Of a stretch of DNA of 64,000 nucleotides, positions 34,886 through 42,191 are shown in pieces. Location: the NCBI RefSeq assembly GCF_020873875.1, contig NZ_JAHWGU010000040.1, positions 1-64,000 on the forward strand, written 5' to 3'. The position numbers were made by a program, and so were the translations under genes. The stretch's first letter is position 1; each line of letters starts with the position of its first letter. Origin of the DNA: Actinoplanes sp. DH11 (GTDB taxonomy: Bacteria; Actinomycetota; Actinomycetes; Mycobacteriales; Micromonosporaceae). Below the pieces are notes generated by a model that saw nothing but the letters and a program-made list of their open reading frames with translations, searched no databases and had not been told where the DNA came from.

Positions 34886-36003
34886 GTTCCCGGCCGGTGT
34901 TCGTGGTGCACGGCATCAGCAACCGCAGCCGATCGCTCATCGAGGAGCGGGTGACCGCGCTGCGGGAGGCGTCGCTCGGGCGGTGGCGGATGTACCCGAC
35001 GTACTGGGGTGACCTGGGCGCGGCCGACCTCGGTGTCGAACTGGTGATGCCGGAGTCGCGGGGCGGTCGGCCCGTTCGCGGCGACCTGCCGCCCGGCGAG
35101 GTCCGGGGCCCGGACCTGCCGCCCGGGGCCGGTGACGGCTTGGTGTTCGTGCTCGACGCGGTCGCCGCGCGACTGGACGCCCCGCCGGACCACGAGGTGC
35201 GTGGCGCGGTCCCGCCACACGTCGCCGACGAGGCCCGGGCCGCGATCGCCGAGTTCTGGCCGGAGACCGGGCGGTTGCGCGACACCGGCGATCCGGCTCT
35301 GCTCACCGAGGTGGCCGCTGCCCTGGCCGCCGCGGTCGTGGACGAACTGGCCGAGGACGAGCACGCGGTCCGCGACCCGGGCCGGATCCGCCGCGTCATC
35401 GGCCGCCGGTTGCCCGAACTGGACCGGGTAGCGGGGGCAGCGCTCGCCTCGGCCGGCGAACGGTTCTACACCTGGTTCCGCACCCGGCACGCCGAGTACG
35501 TGGCCCGGACGCTCGGCGACATCCTGGTCTACCAGCGGCACGGCGAGCAGATCCGGGAACGCGTCCGGCAGGAGATCCGGGCCGCGGTGCCGGGTGCCGG
35601 TGAGACCGCGGCGACCGCCGTGCACCTGGTCGGGCACAGCCTCGGCGCGGTGATCGCGCTGGACCTGGCGCTGGACCCGGAGCGGCCGGTGCACACCGCC
35701 GGCCTGGTCACGTTCGGCTGCCAGTGGCCGCTGTTCCACATCGTCGACCCACGGGAGCGGGTCGGGGCGTACCGCGGGGAGCGGCTTCCCCTGCCGGACA
35801 CCATCGCCCGCTGGACCAATCTGTGGCACCCGCTCGACCCGCTCGGGTTCGTTGCCGGCCGGATCTTCGACGGGCCGCAGGACGTCCGGGTGGAGCACCT
35901 GCTCTCCGAGCAGTTGTACGCGCACTCCGTCTACTGGACCCGCCCGGAGCTGGTGGACGCCCTGTTCGGCACGTTCGGTGAGGAGAGTCCGACGGCTCAG
36001 TAG
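34882..36003 (+). CDS. Alpha/beta hydrolase, lipase-like
   Basis: 373 residues. The first strand and oxyanion motif FVVHGIS is at residues 6-12 and the nucleophile elbow GHSLGA has Ser253; a late HSVYW may supply the His. The gap of roughly 240 residues between them is unusually long; it holds a helical insertion (RRVIGRRLPELDRVAGAALA) instead of the usual 70-100 residues. GTG 34882 is chosen because GGAGG is six bases upstream and the codon overlaps the CHAT stop. Translational coupling to CHAT proteases suggests an effector, perhaps a lipase activated by cleavage; that is inference. Its stop overlaps the convergent next gene by seven bases. Confidence 0.78.
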   Translation: MSSRPVFVVHGISNRSRSLIEERVTALREASLGRWRMYPTYWGDLGAADLGVELVMPESRGGRPVRGDLPPGEVRGPDLPPGAGDGLVFVLDAVAARLDAPPDHEVRGAVPPHVADEARAAIAEFWPETGRLRDTGDPALLTEVAAALAAAVVDELAEDEHAVRDPGRIRRVIGRRLPELDRVAGAALASAGERFYTWFRTRHAEYVARTLGDILVYQRHGEQIRERVRQEIRAAVPGAGETAATAVHLVGHSLGAVIALDLALDPERPVHTAGLVTFGCQWPLFHIVDPRERVGAYRGERLPLPDTIARWTNLWHPLDPLGFVAGRIFDGPQDVRVEHLLSEQLYAHSVYWTRPELVDALFGTFGEESPTAQ

Positions 36004-37181
36004 GGTCCGACCACGAAGACCGCGCCGCTGCTGATGATCGACGGGTTCGGGCTGGCCGCGCCCGGCGCCCCGTCCGCCACCAGGGTGAGGATGTAGGCGC
36101 CGTCCGGCACCCCCGTCAGGTTGACGTCGCAGACCAGCTCGTTGTCGCTGACCACCACCGCCACCAGGCACTCGGCGACGCCACGGTTGCTGTTGGAGTC
36201 GTAGGCCCCGGCCACCAGGAACACGTGCGCCTGGCTGCTCGTCGGGTTGGGGACGCCACTGGTGTCGACGTTCAGCTGGGAGAAGCCCGCCCCCGTCACG
36301 TCCAGGGTGACGGTCTCACCGGCCGTGGCCGTGTTCGGCGAGACGCTTATCGCGTTGGTGTAGGCGAACGGGATCGGGGTGTCCGCCGTGTTCGGGTCGT
36401 TGTCGGGGTCGAGGCTGCTCACCGTGCCGCCCGGCGTCACCACCGTCACGTCGAGTCCGGCCGCCGGCGCCCGCGGCCCGGTGGTCGCGGTGAAGCTGTT
36501 GCCGTTGCCGGAGACCCGGATGCTGGTGAGTGGGGCGCCGCCGATCGAGCCGGTCAGCGCGACCGGGTTCGCCGTGAAGCCGGTGCCGTTCACCGTGATC
36601 GTCTGCCCGCCGCCGGCCGCGCTGCTGGCCGGCAGGATCGACGTGATGGTCGGCCGCAGCGCGATCGTGTAGGCGGCCGTGCCCAGCAGGGAACCGGTGG
36701 TCGGGTTCAGGGTGTCGTAGACGCAGACGCTCCACTTGGCCTGCACCTGCGAACCGGCGAGCACCAGGCCGGTCGTGTTCACGGCCGGGTCGCGGGTGGA
36801 GGGGCCGGTCGGTACCTGGAAGACGATCTTCCACGCGGTGATCCGTTTGACCTTGCCGCTGTCCACGGTCAGCACGCCGGCCGTGGCGGTCGTGCCGGTG
36901 GCGGCGATCGCCGTCTCCGGCCGGGCCGTCGTGTTGCAGCCGGTGGACCCGGTGCCGACGTACTGGAACTGAACCACCGGCGTGGTCCCCGCGGGGAAGG
37001 GCGCGGGCAGCGTGCCGGTGGAGACCGAGGCGAGCAGGGTGCCACCGCCGCCGCTGGGCCCGTACGTCTTGCTCAGCGTGAGCGACACGGCCGCCGCCGA
37101 GGCCGGCGCGCTGAGGCCGGCCAGGACCAGCAGGACGGCGGCGGCGGAGGCCAGGGCGGAACGGCGGATGGTGCGCTTCAT
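35997..37181 (-). CDS. Secreted IPT/TIG-domain protein
   Basis: 394 residues with a Sec signal peptide (MKRTIRRS, hydrophobic 10-24, cleavage after ASA near 29). The rest is Thr/Ser/Gly-rich beta structure. One immunoglobulin-like IPT/TIG domain is clear at about 175-270 (PTITSILPASSAAGGGQTI, then VNGTGF). A second, weaker one follows (ISVSPNTATAGETVTLDV). It is a soluble extracellular or cell-surface protein, and no catalytic motif is visible. It stands alone on the reverse strand and is probably unrelated to the CHAT cassette. Confidence 0.8.
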   Translation of the reverse strand: MKRTIRRSALASAAAVLLVLAGLSAPASAAAVSLTLSKTYGPSGGGGTLLASVSTGTLPAPFPAGTTPVVQFQYVGTGSTGCNTTARPETAIAATGTTATAGVLTVDSGKVKRITAWKIVFQVPTGPSTRDPAVNTTGLVLAGSQVQAKWSVCVYDTLNPTTGSLLGTAAYTIALRPTITSILPASSAAGGGQTITVNGTGFTANPVALTGSIGGAPLTSIRVSGNGNSFTATTGPRAPAAGLDVTVVTPGGTVSSLDPDNDPNTADTPIPFAYTNAISVSPNTATAGETVTLDVTGAGFSQLNVDTSGVPNPTSSQAHVFLVAGAYDSNSNRGVAECLVAVVVSDNELVCDVNLTGVPDGAYILTLVADGAPGAASPNPSIISSGAVFVVGPY

Positions 37182-37527
37182 GGGTACGCGTCTTCCTGCG
37201 CTCGGGCGGCTTTTCAGGGCGGCTTTCAGGGCAGCGTAACGTGAGGATTGCTCCGGATTTGTGCGTTCCGGCGACCCGGTCCCGCCCGGGCGTTGCGGCC
37301 CCCGGTGCCGGGCGGATATGGTGGCTGCGCGCCCCGTATGGGCCTACGCCGGAGGTAGTGGCTTCACTGTTGAGAGATCGGCACAGATCCGTCTCTTCGC
37401 CCACCCCGATGCTGATTTCCCGCTGACCGCCCGACGGCGGTGCGTCGTGGTGTCCTCCGGTTCGCTGTGCCCTGACCTCCCACTGTGCTGCCCTGCTCCG
37501 GTCCGACAACCGGATCGAAGGGAACGC
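37182..37527. other. Intergenic region between divergent IPT and nitroreductase genes
   Basis: These 346 bases contain no convincing gene. The frame upstream of the nitroreductase ATG stays open but shows no family character. Near 37207-37228 a short direct duplication (GGCGGCTTTTCAGGGCGGCTT) is visible. Promoters of both flanking genes should lie here, but none matches a clear consensus. Confidence 0.5.
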
Positions 37528-38421
37528 ATGACCGACACAGGCTTCGACTTCACCACCTTCCAGCGCCAGGTGATCGACGAATTCCGCGCCAACGGCGGGC
37601 GGGTGGGCGGCCCGTTCCAGGGGTCCGCACTCGCGCTGCTCACCACCGTCGGCGCCCGCACCGGCAAGCCCCGGACCAGCCCGCTCGCCTACCTGGTGAT
37701 CGACGGGGTGCCGGTGGTGGTGGCGTCCGCGATGGGTGCGGACAAGAACCCGGACTGGTACCACAACATCCGCCAGCACCCGATCGTGACCGTCGAGACG
37801 GGCACCGAGACGTTCCAGGCGGTCGCGGAGGCGCCGGCCGGCCCCGTACGCGATGCGCTCTTCGCCAAGGTCGTCGCCCGGGAGCCCGGCTTCGCGGACT
37901 ACCAGAAGAAGACCACCCGTCCCATCCCGGTCGTCACGCTGACCCGGCTCGACCCCGCACACGCCCGCGGCCTCGGCGACTTCCTGGTGACCGCCCACGA
38001 CGGGCTCCGCGCCGAACTCGCCGCCCTCCGCAGGCAGGCCGACGACCTGATCGCGGACGGTGCCGGTTCATCACGGTCCGCCCTGGTCCACCAGCTGCAC
38101 GCCCACTGCCGGGAGTTCTGCGCCGCCGTCGAGCAGCACCACACCGGCGAGGACCGCGGCGCCTTCCCCATGCTGGCGCGCCGCTTCCCCGCACTCACAC
38201 CGGTCCTCGAACGCCTCGGCGAGGACCACGCCACGGTCGCCCGCTTGCAGCGCGAGCTGCGCACCCTCGTCGACTCCTACGACCCGGCACACACCGACCC
38301 GGCCCGCCTGCGCACCGACCTGGCCGAGCTGACGGACCGGTTGGAGAGCCACTTCCGGTACGAGGAACAGATGGCGGTGGGCCCCCTCAACACCCTCGGC
38401 CCCGCACCGGACTTCGGCTGA
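37528..38421 (+). CDS. Deazaflavin-dependent nitroreductase fused to hemerythrin domain
   Basis: 297 residues with two parts. Residues 1-140 match the Ddn-type F420-dependent nitroreductase/F420H2 quinone reductase family (LLTTVGARTGKPRTSPLAYL, MGADKNPDWYHNIRQHP). Residues 155-290 form a four-helix hemerythrin-like domain with metal-ligand His and Glu residues (HAHCREFCAAVEQHHTGED, LGEDH, LESHFRYEEQ). Ddn proteins reduce nitro or quinone substrates with F420H2; hemerythrin binds a di-iron-oxygen centre. The fusion suggests electron flow or redox sensing at the iron site. The ATG follows GAAGGGAA. Confidence 0.88.
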   Translation: MTDTGFDFTTFQRQVIDEFRANGGRVGGPFQGSALALLTTVGARTGKPRTSPLAYLVIDGVPVVVASAMGADKNPDWYHNIRQHPIVTVETGTETFQAVAEAPAGPVRDALFAKVVAREPGFADYQKKTTRPIPVVTLTRLDPAHARGLGDFLVTAHDGLRAELAALRRQADDLIADGAGSSRSALVHQLHAHCREFCAAVEQHHTGEDRGAFPMLARRFPALTPVLERLGEDHATVARLQRELRTLVDSYDPAHTDPARLRTDLAELTDRLESHFRYEEQMAVGPLNTLGPAPDFG

Positions 38422-38481
38422 TCCCCGCCGCGGGAGGGCCGGGTCGGCCCTCCCGCCGACCCCTCGCGGCACCCACAGCCC

Positions 38482-38646
38482 CAGCCGTGCCTCACCCGCG
38501 CCGCCCCCAGCCGTGCCTCACCCGCGCCGCTCCCAGCCGTGCCTCACCCGCGCCGCTCCCAGCCGTGCCTTACCTGCGCCGCCCCCAGCCGTGCCTTACC
38601 CGCGCCGCCCCCAGACGCGCCGTGCCTCACCCGCGCCGCCCAGCCG
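38482..38646. repeat. 26-bp tandem repeat (about six units)
   Basis: Units beginning CAGCCGTGCCTCACCCGCGC recur every 26 bases from 38482 (next at 38508 and 38534). Later copies degenerate and include one shortened unit. The array lies in a 640-base gene-free stretch (38422-39061). It has no spacers, so it is a minisatellite and not a CRISPR array. Confidence 0.85.
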
Positions 38647-38718
38647 ATGCCGCCCGCTCAGCAACCCCGCGTCCCCGGTTTGGCCCGGTGGTGCCGGGCG
38701 CGCTGGCCCTGGCGAGAT

Positions 38719-38793
38719 GTTGATCTGCTAGCGATGCGAAATCGCGGTTTCAACCCCTTGATCACAGCGATTTCGCATCGCTAGCAGATCAAC
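38719..38793. repeat. Perfect 27-bp inverted repeat with 21-base loop
   Basis: Arm 38719-38745 (GTTGATCTGCTAGCGATGCG plus seven more bases) is the exact reverse complement of 38767-38793. The loop 38746-38766 reads GGTTTCAACC, then CCTTGATCACA. The arms are near 48 percent GC, far below the surroundings. No T-tract follows, so it is not a typical terminator. A small mobile or REP-like element is possible. The rest of the gap (38794-39061) shows nothing I can name. Confidence 0.85.
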
Positions 38794-39061
38794 ACCGTCG
38801 CGCCGCCCCAACGCAGCCGGCCTGAGCTACTGATCCAGGGACGGCAACGGAGTCGACGGCCAGCAAGCACCACGCCACACTCGAATGCCGCGCCCACATC
38901 CTGCGCACCCCAGCCTTCCACCTCACAAACCGGCAGAAGCGCTCCGAAAAGGGCCATAGGGACATCCCCGACGGTCTCTAGGGCACGAGCGCGACGGCCT
39001 CATGGGCGCGCCGCACCCGGACGAACCTCAAGGTCCGCGCCGGGCCAGGAGGGTGTCGTGA

Positions 39062-40717
39062 CTACGCGGCTCGGCTCGCGGTGGCTGCGGCCATCGGTCG
39101 GTGCATTGGTTCCGGTGGCCTCGAGATGGTGACCGTTTCTGGTCGGCCGGCGCGGTGGGTGCCGGCCGGGGTGGACGTCCGGCCGGACCAGAAGGCCGCG
39201 TTGAGGGCTGCCCAGGCGACGCCGAGGAGGACGGCGGCCACGGTTTCGCTGGTGCGGCTCCAGCCCAGGTAGATCCAGGAGCCGGCGCAGAGCGTCACCA
39301 CCGTGGCGGCGACCGTCCAGACGGCGACCTGCCGGCGCCAGGGCAGGCCGCGGGCGACGATCCAGGCGAGCAGGCCGGCTGCGGCGGCCACCTGGGCGGT
39401 CTGTCCGGCGGACATGGTGGCCAGGGCCATCGCGGTGGCGTCGACGGGCAACCGGCCGTCGAACTCGTCGGGGGTGGGGAAGACGAGGGTCTGCGTGGTC
39501 TGCCAGCCGGGCGGTACGGCCAGCGCCAGCACCGTGGCCAGGACCGCGGCGGGCAGGACCGGAGCCAGGGCCTCCAGCAGGCCGGCCCAGCCCAGCCGGA
39601 CGGCCGCGGAGCCGAGCCCGAGCCCGCGCCGCCGCGCCGCCGGCGACTGCCGTGCTCCGGCCGGCTGCCGTGCTCCGGCCGGCTGCCGTGCCCCGGATGA
39701 CTGCCGTGCGCCGGGGGACTGCCGTGCCTCGGACAACTGCCGTGCTCCGGACAGCAACCGGCGGATGAGGGCGACCACGGCGGCCAGGGCGATCAGGACG
39801 GCGGGGACGATGGTAGTGGCGGTCTCCAGGGCGAACAGGTAGCCGTCCGACGTCCACTGCGACCGTGTCCACCGTGCCACGGCGTCGTCGGTGGCGGCGA
39901 GGCCGCTGAAGCGGACCACGGCGGGGACTGCCGGCACCAGCAGGACGGCCACGACGACGAGGGATCCCAGGCTCAGCAATGCCAATGCGGCGGGGTGCGA
40001 CCGGCTGCCCTCGAGCCTGCGGAACGGGGTGAATCTGCGCAGCGTTACGGCGGCTGCGCGTACCATGTCCGGGTTTTGGCCTGACCACCGTCCCGCAAGG
40101 ATAAGTCCGAGAATGATTATCGTGAGCGCGGCCAGGGCGCCTGCCGCGCGCCCGGCGCGTGCCGCGAGAAGGTCGTAGCTCGCCCCTGCCGCGTAGCTCG
40201 CGCCCACCATCCACCAGGCCCAGAGCATCGCCGCCGGTGTGTGCCAGGCGAGGAAGCGCTTGCGGGGTACGCCTTGGCGCGCGGCCAGCCGGGGCATGAG
40301 GGTACGAGCGCCGACCACCCACTGTCCGAGAAAGACCGCCCGGCCGCCGTGCCGCACGAAGAGCCGCCCGGCCCGGTCCGCATGCCTGGCGAACCGCCCG
40401 GGCGGCCCGGAGCGACGAGGCCGCGCGAGCCGTCCGAGCCGTCCAAATCGCCCGAGTCGCCCGGAGCCCGAAGGTCGCCCGGTGCGGGATCCGGCCAGAT
40501 AGGCCAGGTTCCCGCCCAGGACGGCAGCCGCCGCGCCGACCGCGAGAGCCGGCAGTACCGCCACCACCCCGGCGTTCGCCAGGAGCCCCATCGCGACGAG
40601 CGCGGTGGCCGCGGGCAGGACGAGACCGGCGAGCAGGGCGGTCTCCAGCGTGACGAGCGCGGCCACCGCCAGGTAGACCGCGACGGGTGGCAGGCCGCCG
40701 AGCAGATTCTCGATCAC
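39062..40717 (-). CDS. DedA-like membrane protein fused to a degenerate PAP2-like domain
   Basis: 551 residues. The N-terminal 200 residues resemble DedA/SNARE-associated proteins (LLAGLVLPAATALVAMG, RHGGRAVFLGQWVVGARTLMPRLA, WHTPAAMLWAWWMVGASYAAG). An Arg/Gly-rich cytoplasmic linker follows, with repeated ARQ(S/P) units near 320-360. The end (about 380-530) has the hydrophobic layout of a PAP2 phosphatase (GSWIYLGWSRTSETVAAVLLG), but the catalytic SGH and the SR-H-D residues are not kept. DedA members act in lipid flipping; the inactive-looking domain may be structural. GTG 40717 is used, with no clear ribosome site. Confidence 0.72.
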   Translation of the reverse strand: MIENLLGGLPPVAVYLAVAALVTLETALLAGLVLPAATALVAMGLLANAGVVAVLPALAVGAAAAVLGGNLAYLAGSRTGRPSGSGRLGRFGRLGRLARPRRSGPPGRFARHADRAGRLFVRHGGRAVFLGQWVVGARTLMPRLAARQGVPRKRFLAWHTPAAMLWAWWMVGASYAAGASYDLLAARAGRAAGALAALTIIILGLILAGRWSGQNPDMVRAAAVTLRRFTPFRRLEGSRSHPAALALLSLGSLVVVAVLLVPAVPAVVRFSGLAATDDAVARWTRSQWTSDGYLFALETATTIVPAVLIALAAVVALIRRLLSGARQLSEARQSPGARQSSGARQPAGARQPAGARQSPAARRRGLGLGSAAVRLGWAGLLEALAPVLPAAVLATVLALAVPPGWQTTQTLVFPTPDEFDGRLPVDATAMALATMSAGQTAQVAAAAGLLAWIVARGLPWRRQVAVWTVAATVVTLCAGSWIYLGWSRTSETVAAVLLGVAWAALNAAFWSGRTSTPAGTHRAGRPETVTISRPPEPMHRPMAAATASRAA

Positions 40718-40752
40718 CCGGTCGACGCTAGGGGGTTGGACTGGGGCGGGGG

Positions 40753-40783
40753 ATCGGTGAAGCTCCTTAGGACATCCACCGAT
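40753..40783. promoter_or_regulatory. Inverted repeat ATCGGTG-N17-CACCGAT
   Basis: A 7-bp perfect inverted repeat lies in the 81-base divergent gap between the DedA-like and nucleotidyltransferase genes, ending 15 bases before the ATG of the latter. It may be an operator or attenuating stem. Confidence 0.3.
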
Positions 40784-40798
40784 ATCACCGGAGGCACG

Positions 40799-41566
40799 AT
40801 GCAACCGACGCTGCGCCGCCTGGACGAACTCGCCGCCCTGCTCGCCGGCCGGGACGACGTCGTCGCCGTTCTCGCCCTGGGGTCGGCCGGCGCGCAGCGG
40901 GGGCGGCTGGATGAGCACTCCGACCTGGACTTCTTCCTGGTCGTGGACGAGAAGGCGCGGTGGCGGTACGCGGAACGGATCGACTGGCTGGAAGCGCCGT
41001 GCCCGATTCTGTTCAGCTTCGCCCATGAGCGGAACGGGCGTAAGGCGCTGTACGAGGACGGTGTCTTCGCGGAGTACGTCGTGGTGACCCCGGCGGAGTT
41101 GCCCCGCATCCCGTTCGCGGGGGCGCGGGTGGTGTGGCGGCGGGCGGACGCGCCGCCGGGGCTCACCGAGTCGCAGGCGCCGGTGCCGCGCACGGCGTAC
41201 GACACCGTGGAGTTCCACCTGAACGAGGCGCTCACCAACCTCTATGTCGGTCTGCGCCGGGAGTTGCGTGGCGAGCGGTTGAGCGCGTCCCGGTTCATTC
41301 AGTCGCACGCGGTGGACCGGGTGGTGTCGCTGCTGCGGCTGAGCAGTGGCGAGGTGCCGTACCGGGATGTGTTCGACCCGGCCCGGCGGGTGGAGCGGGC
41401 GTACGCGGCCGACGTGCTGCCGCTGGCCGAGATGGTGCCGGGTTATGCGCACAACGTCGCGGCCGCGCGCGCCGTCTTCGGGTGGCTGACCCATCGGTAC
41501 CCGGTGCACCCGGGGATCGGTGCGGCGATCCGGGCGTTGCTGACCCGTTCGGGGGATTATTCCTGA
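40799..41566 (+). CDS. Nucleotidyltransferase-fold protein (MNT/aminoglycoside-type)
   Basis: 255 residues behind a strong GGAGG site. The polymerase-beta fold motif is GSAGAQRGRLDEHSDLDFF, with catalytic DxD carboxylates in SDLDFFLVV. A helical C-terminal domain follows (LNEALTNLYVGLRRELRGE), as in streptomycin-type adenylyltransferases and stand-alone MNT proteins. It would transfer a nucleotide to an unknown acceptor. No HEPN antitoxin partner is visible nearby, so it is not clearly a toxin-antitoxin member. Confidence 0.8.
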   Translation: MQPTLRRLDELAALLAGRDDVVAVLALGSAGAQRGRLDEHSDLDFFLVVDEKARWRYAERIDWLEAPCPILFSFAHERNGRKALYEDGVFAEYVVVTPAELPRIPFAGARVVWRRADAPPGLTESQAPVPRTAYDTVEFHLNEALTNLYVGLRRELRGERLSASRFIQSHAVDRVVSLLRLSSGEVPYRDVFDPARRVERAYAADVLPLAEMVPGYAHNVAAARAVFGWLTHRYPVHPGIGAAIRALLTRSGDYS

Positions 41567-41609
41567 TCTTCACAGCGAGGAGTCTCGATATCCGGTATCG
41601 GATCCAGCT

Positions 41610-42191
41610 GTGCGGACTGAGGTGAGACCAGACGTGGAAGTCGTTCCGAAGTGGAGAGCCGTCGCCCTGGACTTCCTGGAGCGGGGCGGGTGGTCGGCCG
41701 GTCAGGTGTTCGTCGCGACCCTGCTGGCCGGCGGGGTGGGCACGGTCGGCGCGGTGGCGAGCCTGCCCTGGCGGGAGGCGATCACGCTGGCGGTCAGCGC
41801 CTTCGTCTCGTCGGTGGTGCTGACCGCCGTGCAGTACCTGTCGAAGCAGACGAACCTGGCCTTCTGGCCGGATCTGATCGTCCGGCTCGCGAAGACGTTC
41901 CTCAGCGCGCTGTCGGCATCGATGGTGGCCGGCGTGTTCAACGTGACCACGTTCGACTGGGAGAACGCGTTCGGTGTGGCGTTCCTGGCAACGCTCGCGT
42001 CGTTCGGCAAGGGCTTGCTGGCGCGGGAGCCGGCCTCGCCGAACGGGCAGGTACCGCCGGACGCGTCGCCGTCGACGCTGCCGACCGGCACGTACCGCGA
42101 GGCCGTCGATCACGGGCCACCGCCGCCGACCATCGCGGCGACGGACCCGCCGGCGTCGGGGGACCAGGCCGGTTCAGTACCCGATCGGTAG
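41610..42191 (+). CDS. Small holin-like membrane protein
   Basis: Up to 193 residues with two or three transmembrane helices (GQVFVATLLAGGVGTVGAVA, AITLAVSAFVSSVVLTAVQYL, TFLSALSASMVAGVF), and a Pro/Ser/Thr-rich tail of about 60 residues. Similar proteins in actinobacteria are annotated as holins, but no endolysin or phage gene is near. GTG 41610 or GTG 41634 could start it; the latter has GAGGTGAG upstream. The tail overlaps the convergent pobA stop by 18 bases. Confidence 0.65.
   Translation: MRTEVRPDVEVVPKWRAVALDFLERGGWSAGQVFVATLLAGGVGTVGAVASLPWREAITLAVSAFVSSVVLTAVQYLSKQTNLAFWPDLIVRLAKTFLSALSASMVAGVFNVTTFDWENAFGVAFLATLASFGKGLLAREPASPNGQVPPDASPSTLPTGTYREAVDHGPPPPTIAATDPPASGDQAGSVPDR

Noticed and set aside
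37261..37527. N-terminal extension of the nitroreductase-hemerythrin protein
   Set aside because: The frame is open, but its residues show no domain, and ATG 37528 has a suitable ribosome site and matches the family start.
38482..38646. Possible CRISPR array
   Set aside because: The 26-bp units abut with no spacers, and no cas genes are present.
38719..38793. Rho-independent terminator for the nitroreductase gene
   Set aside because: The hairpin is about 300 bases from the stop, has a 21-base loop and lacks a T-tract.
40799..41566. MNT-HEPN toxin-antitoxin pair
   Set aside because: The nucleotidyltransferase is longer than MNT antitoxins, and no HEPN gene lies beside it.
41610..42191. Prophage remnant around the holin-like gene
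   Set aside because: No lysin, integrase or structural phage gene is nearby; such membrane proteins occur alone in actinobacteria.
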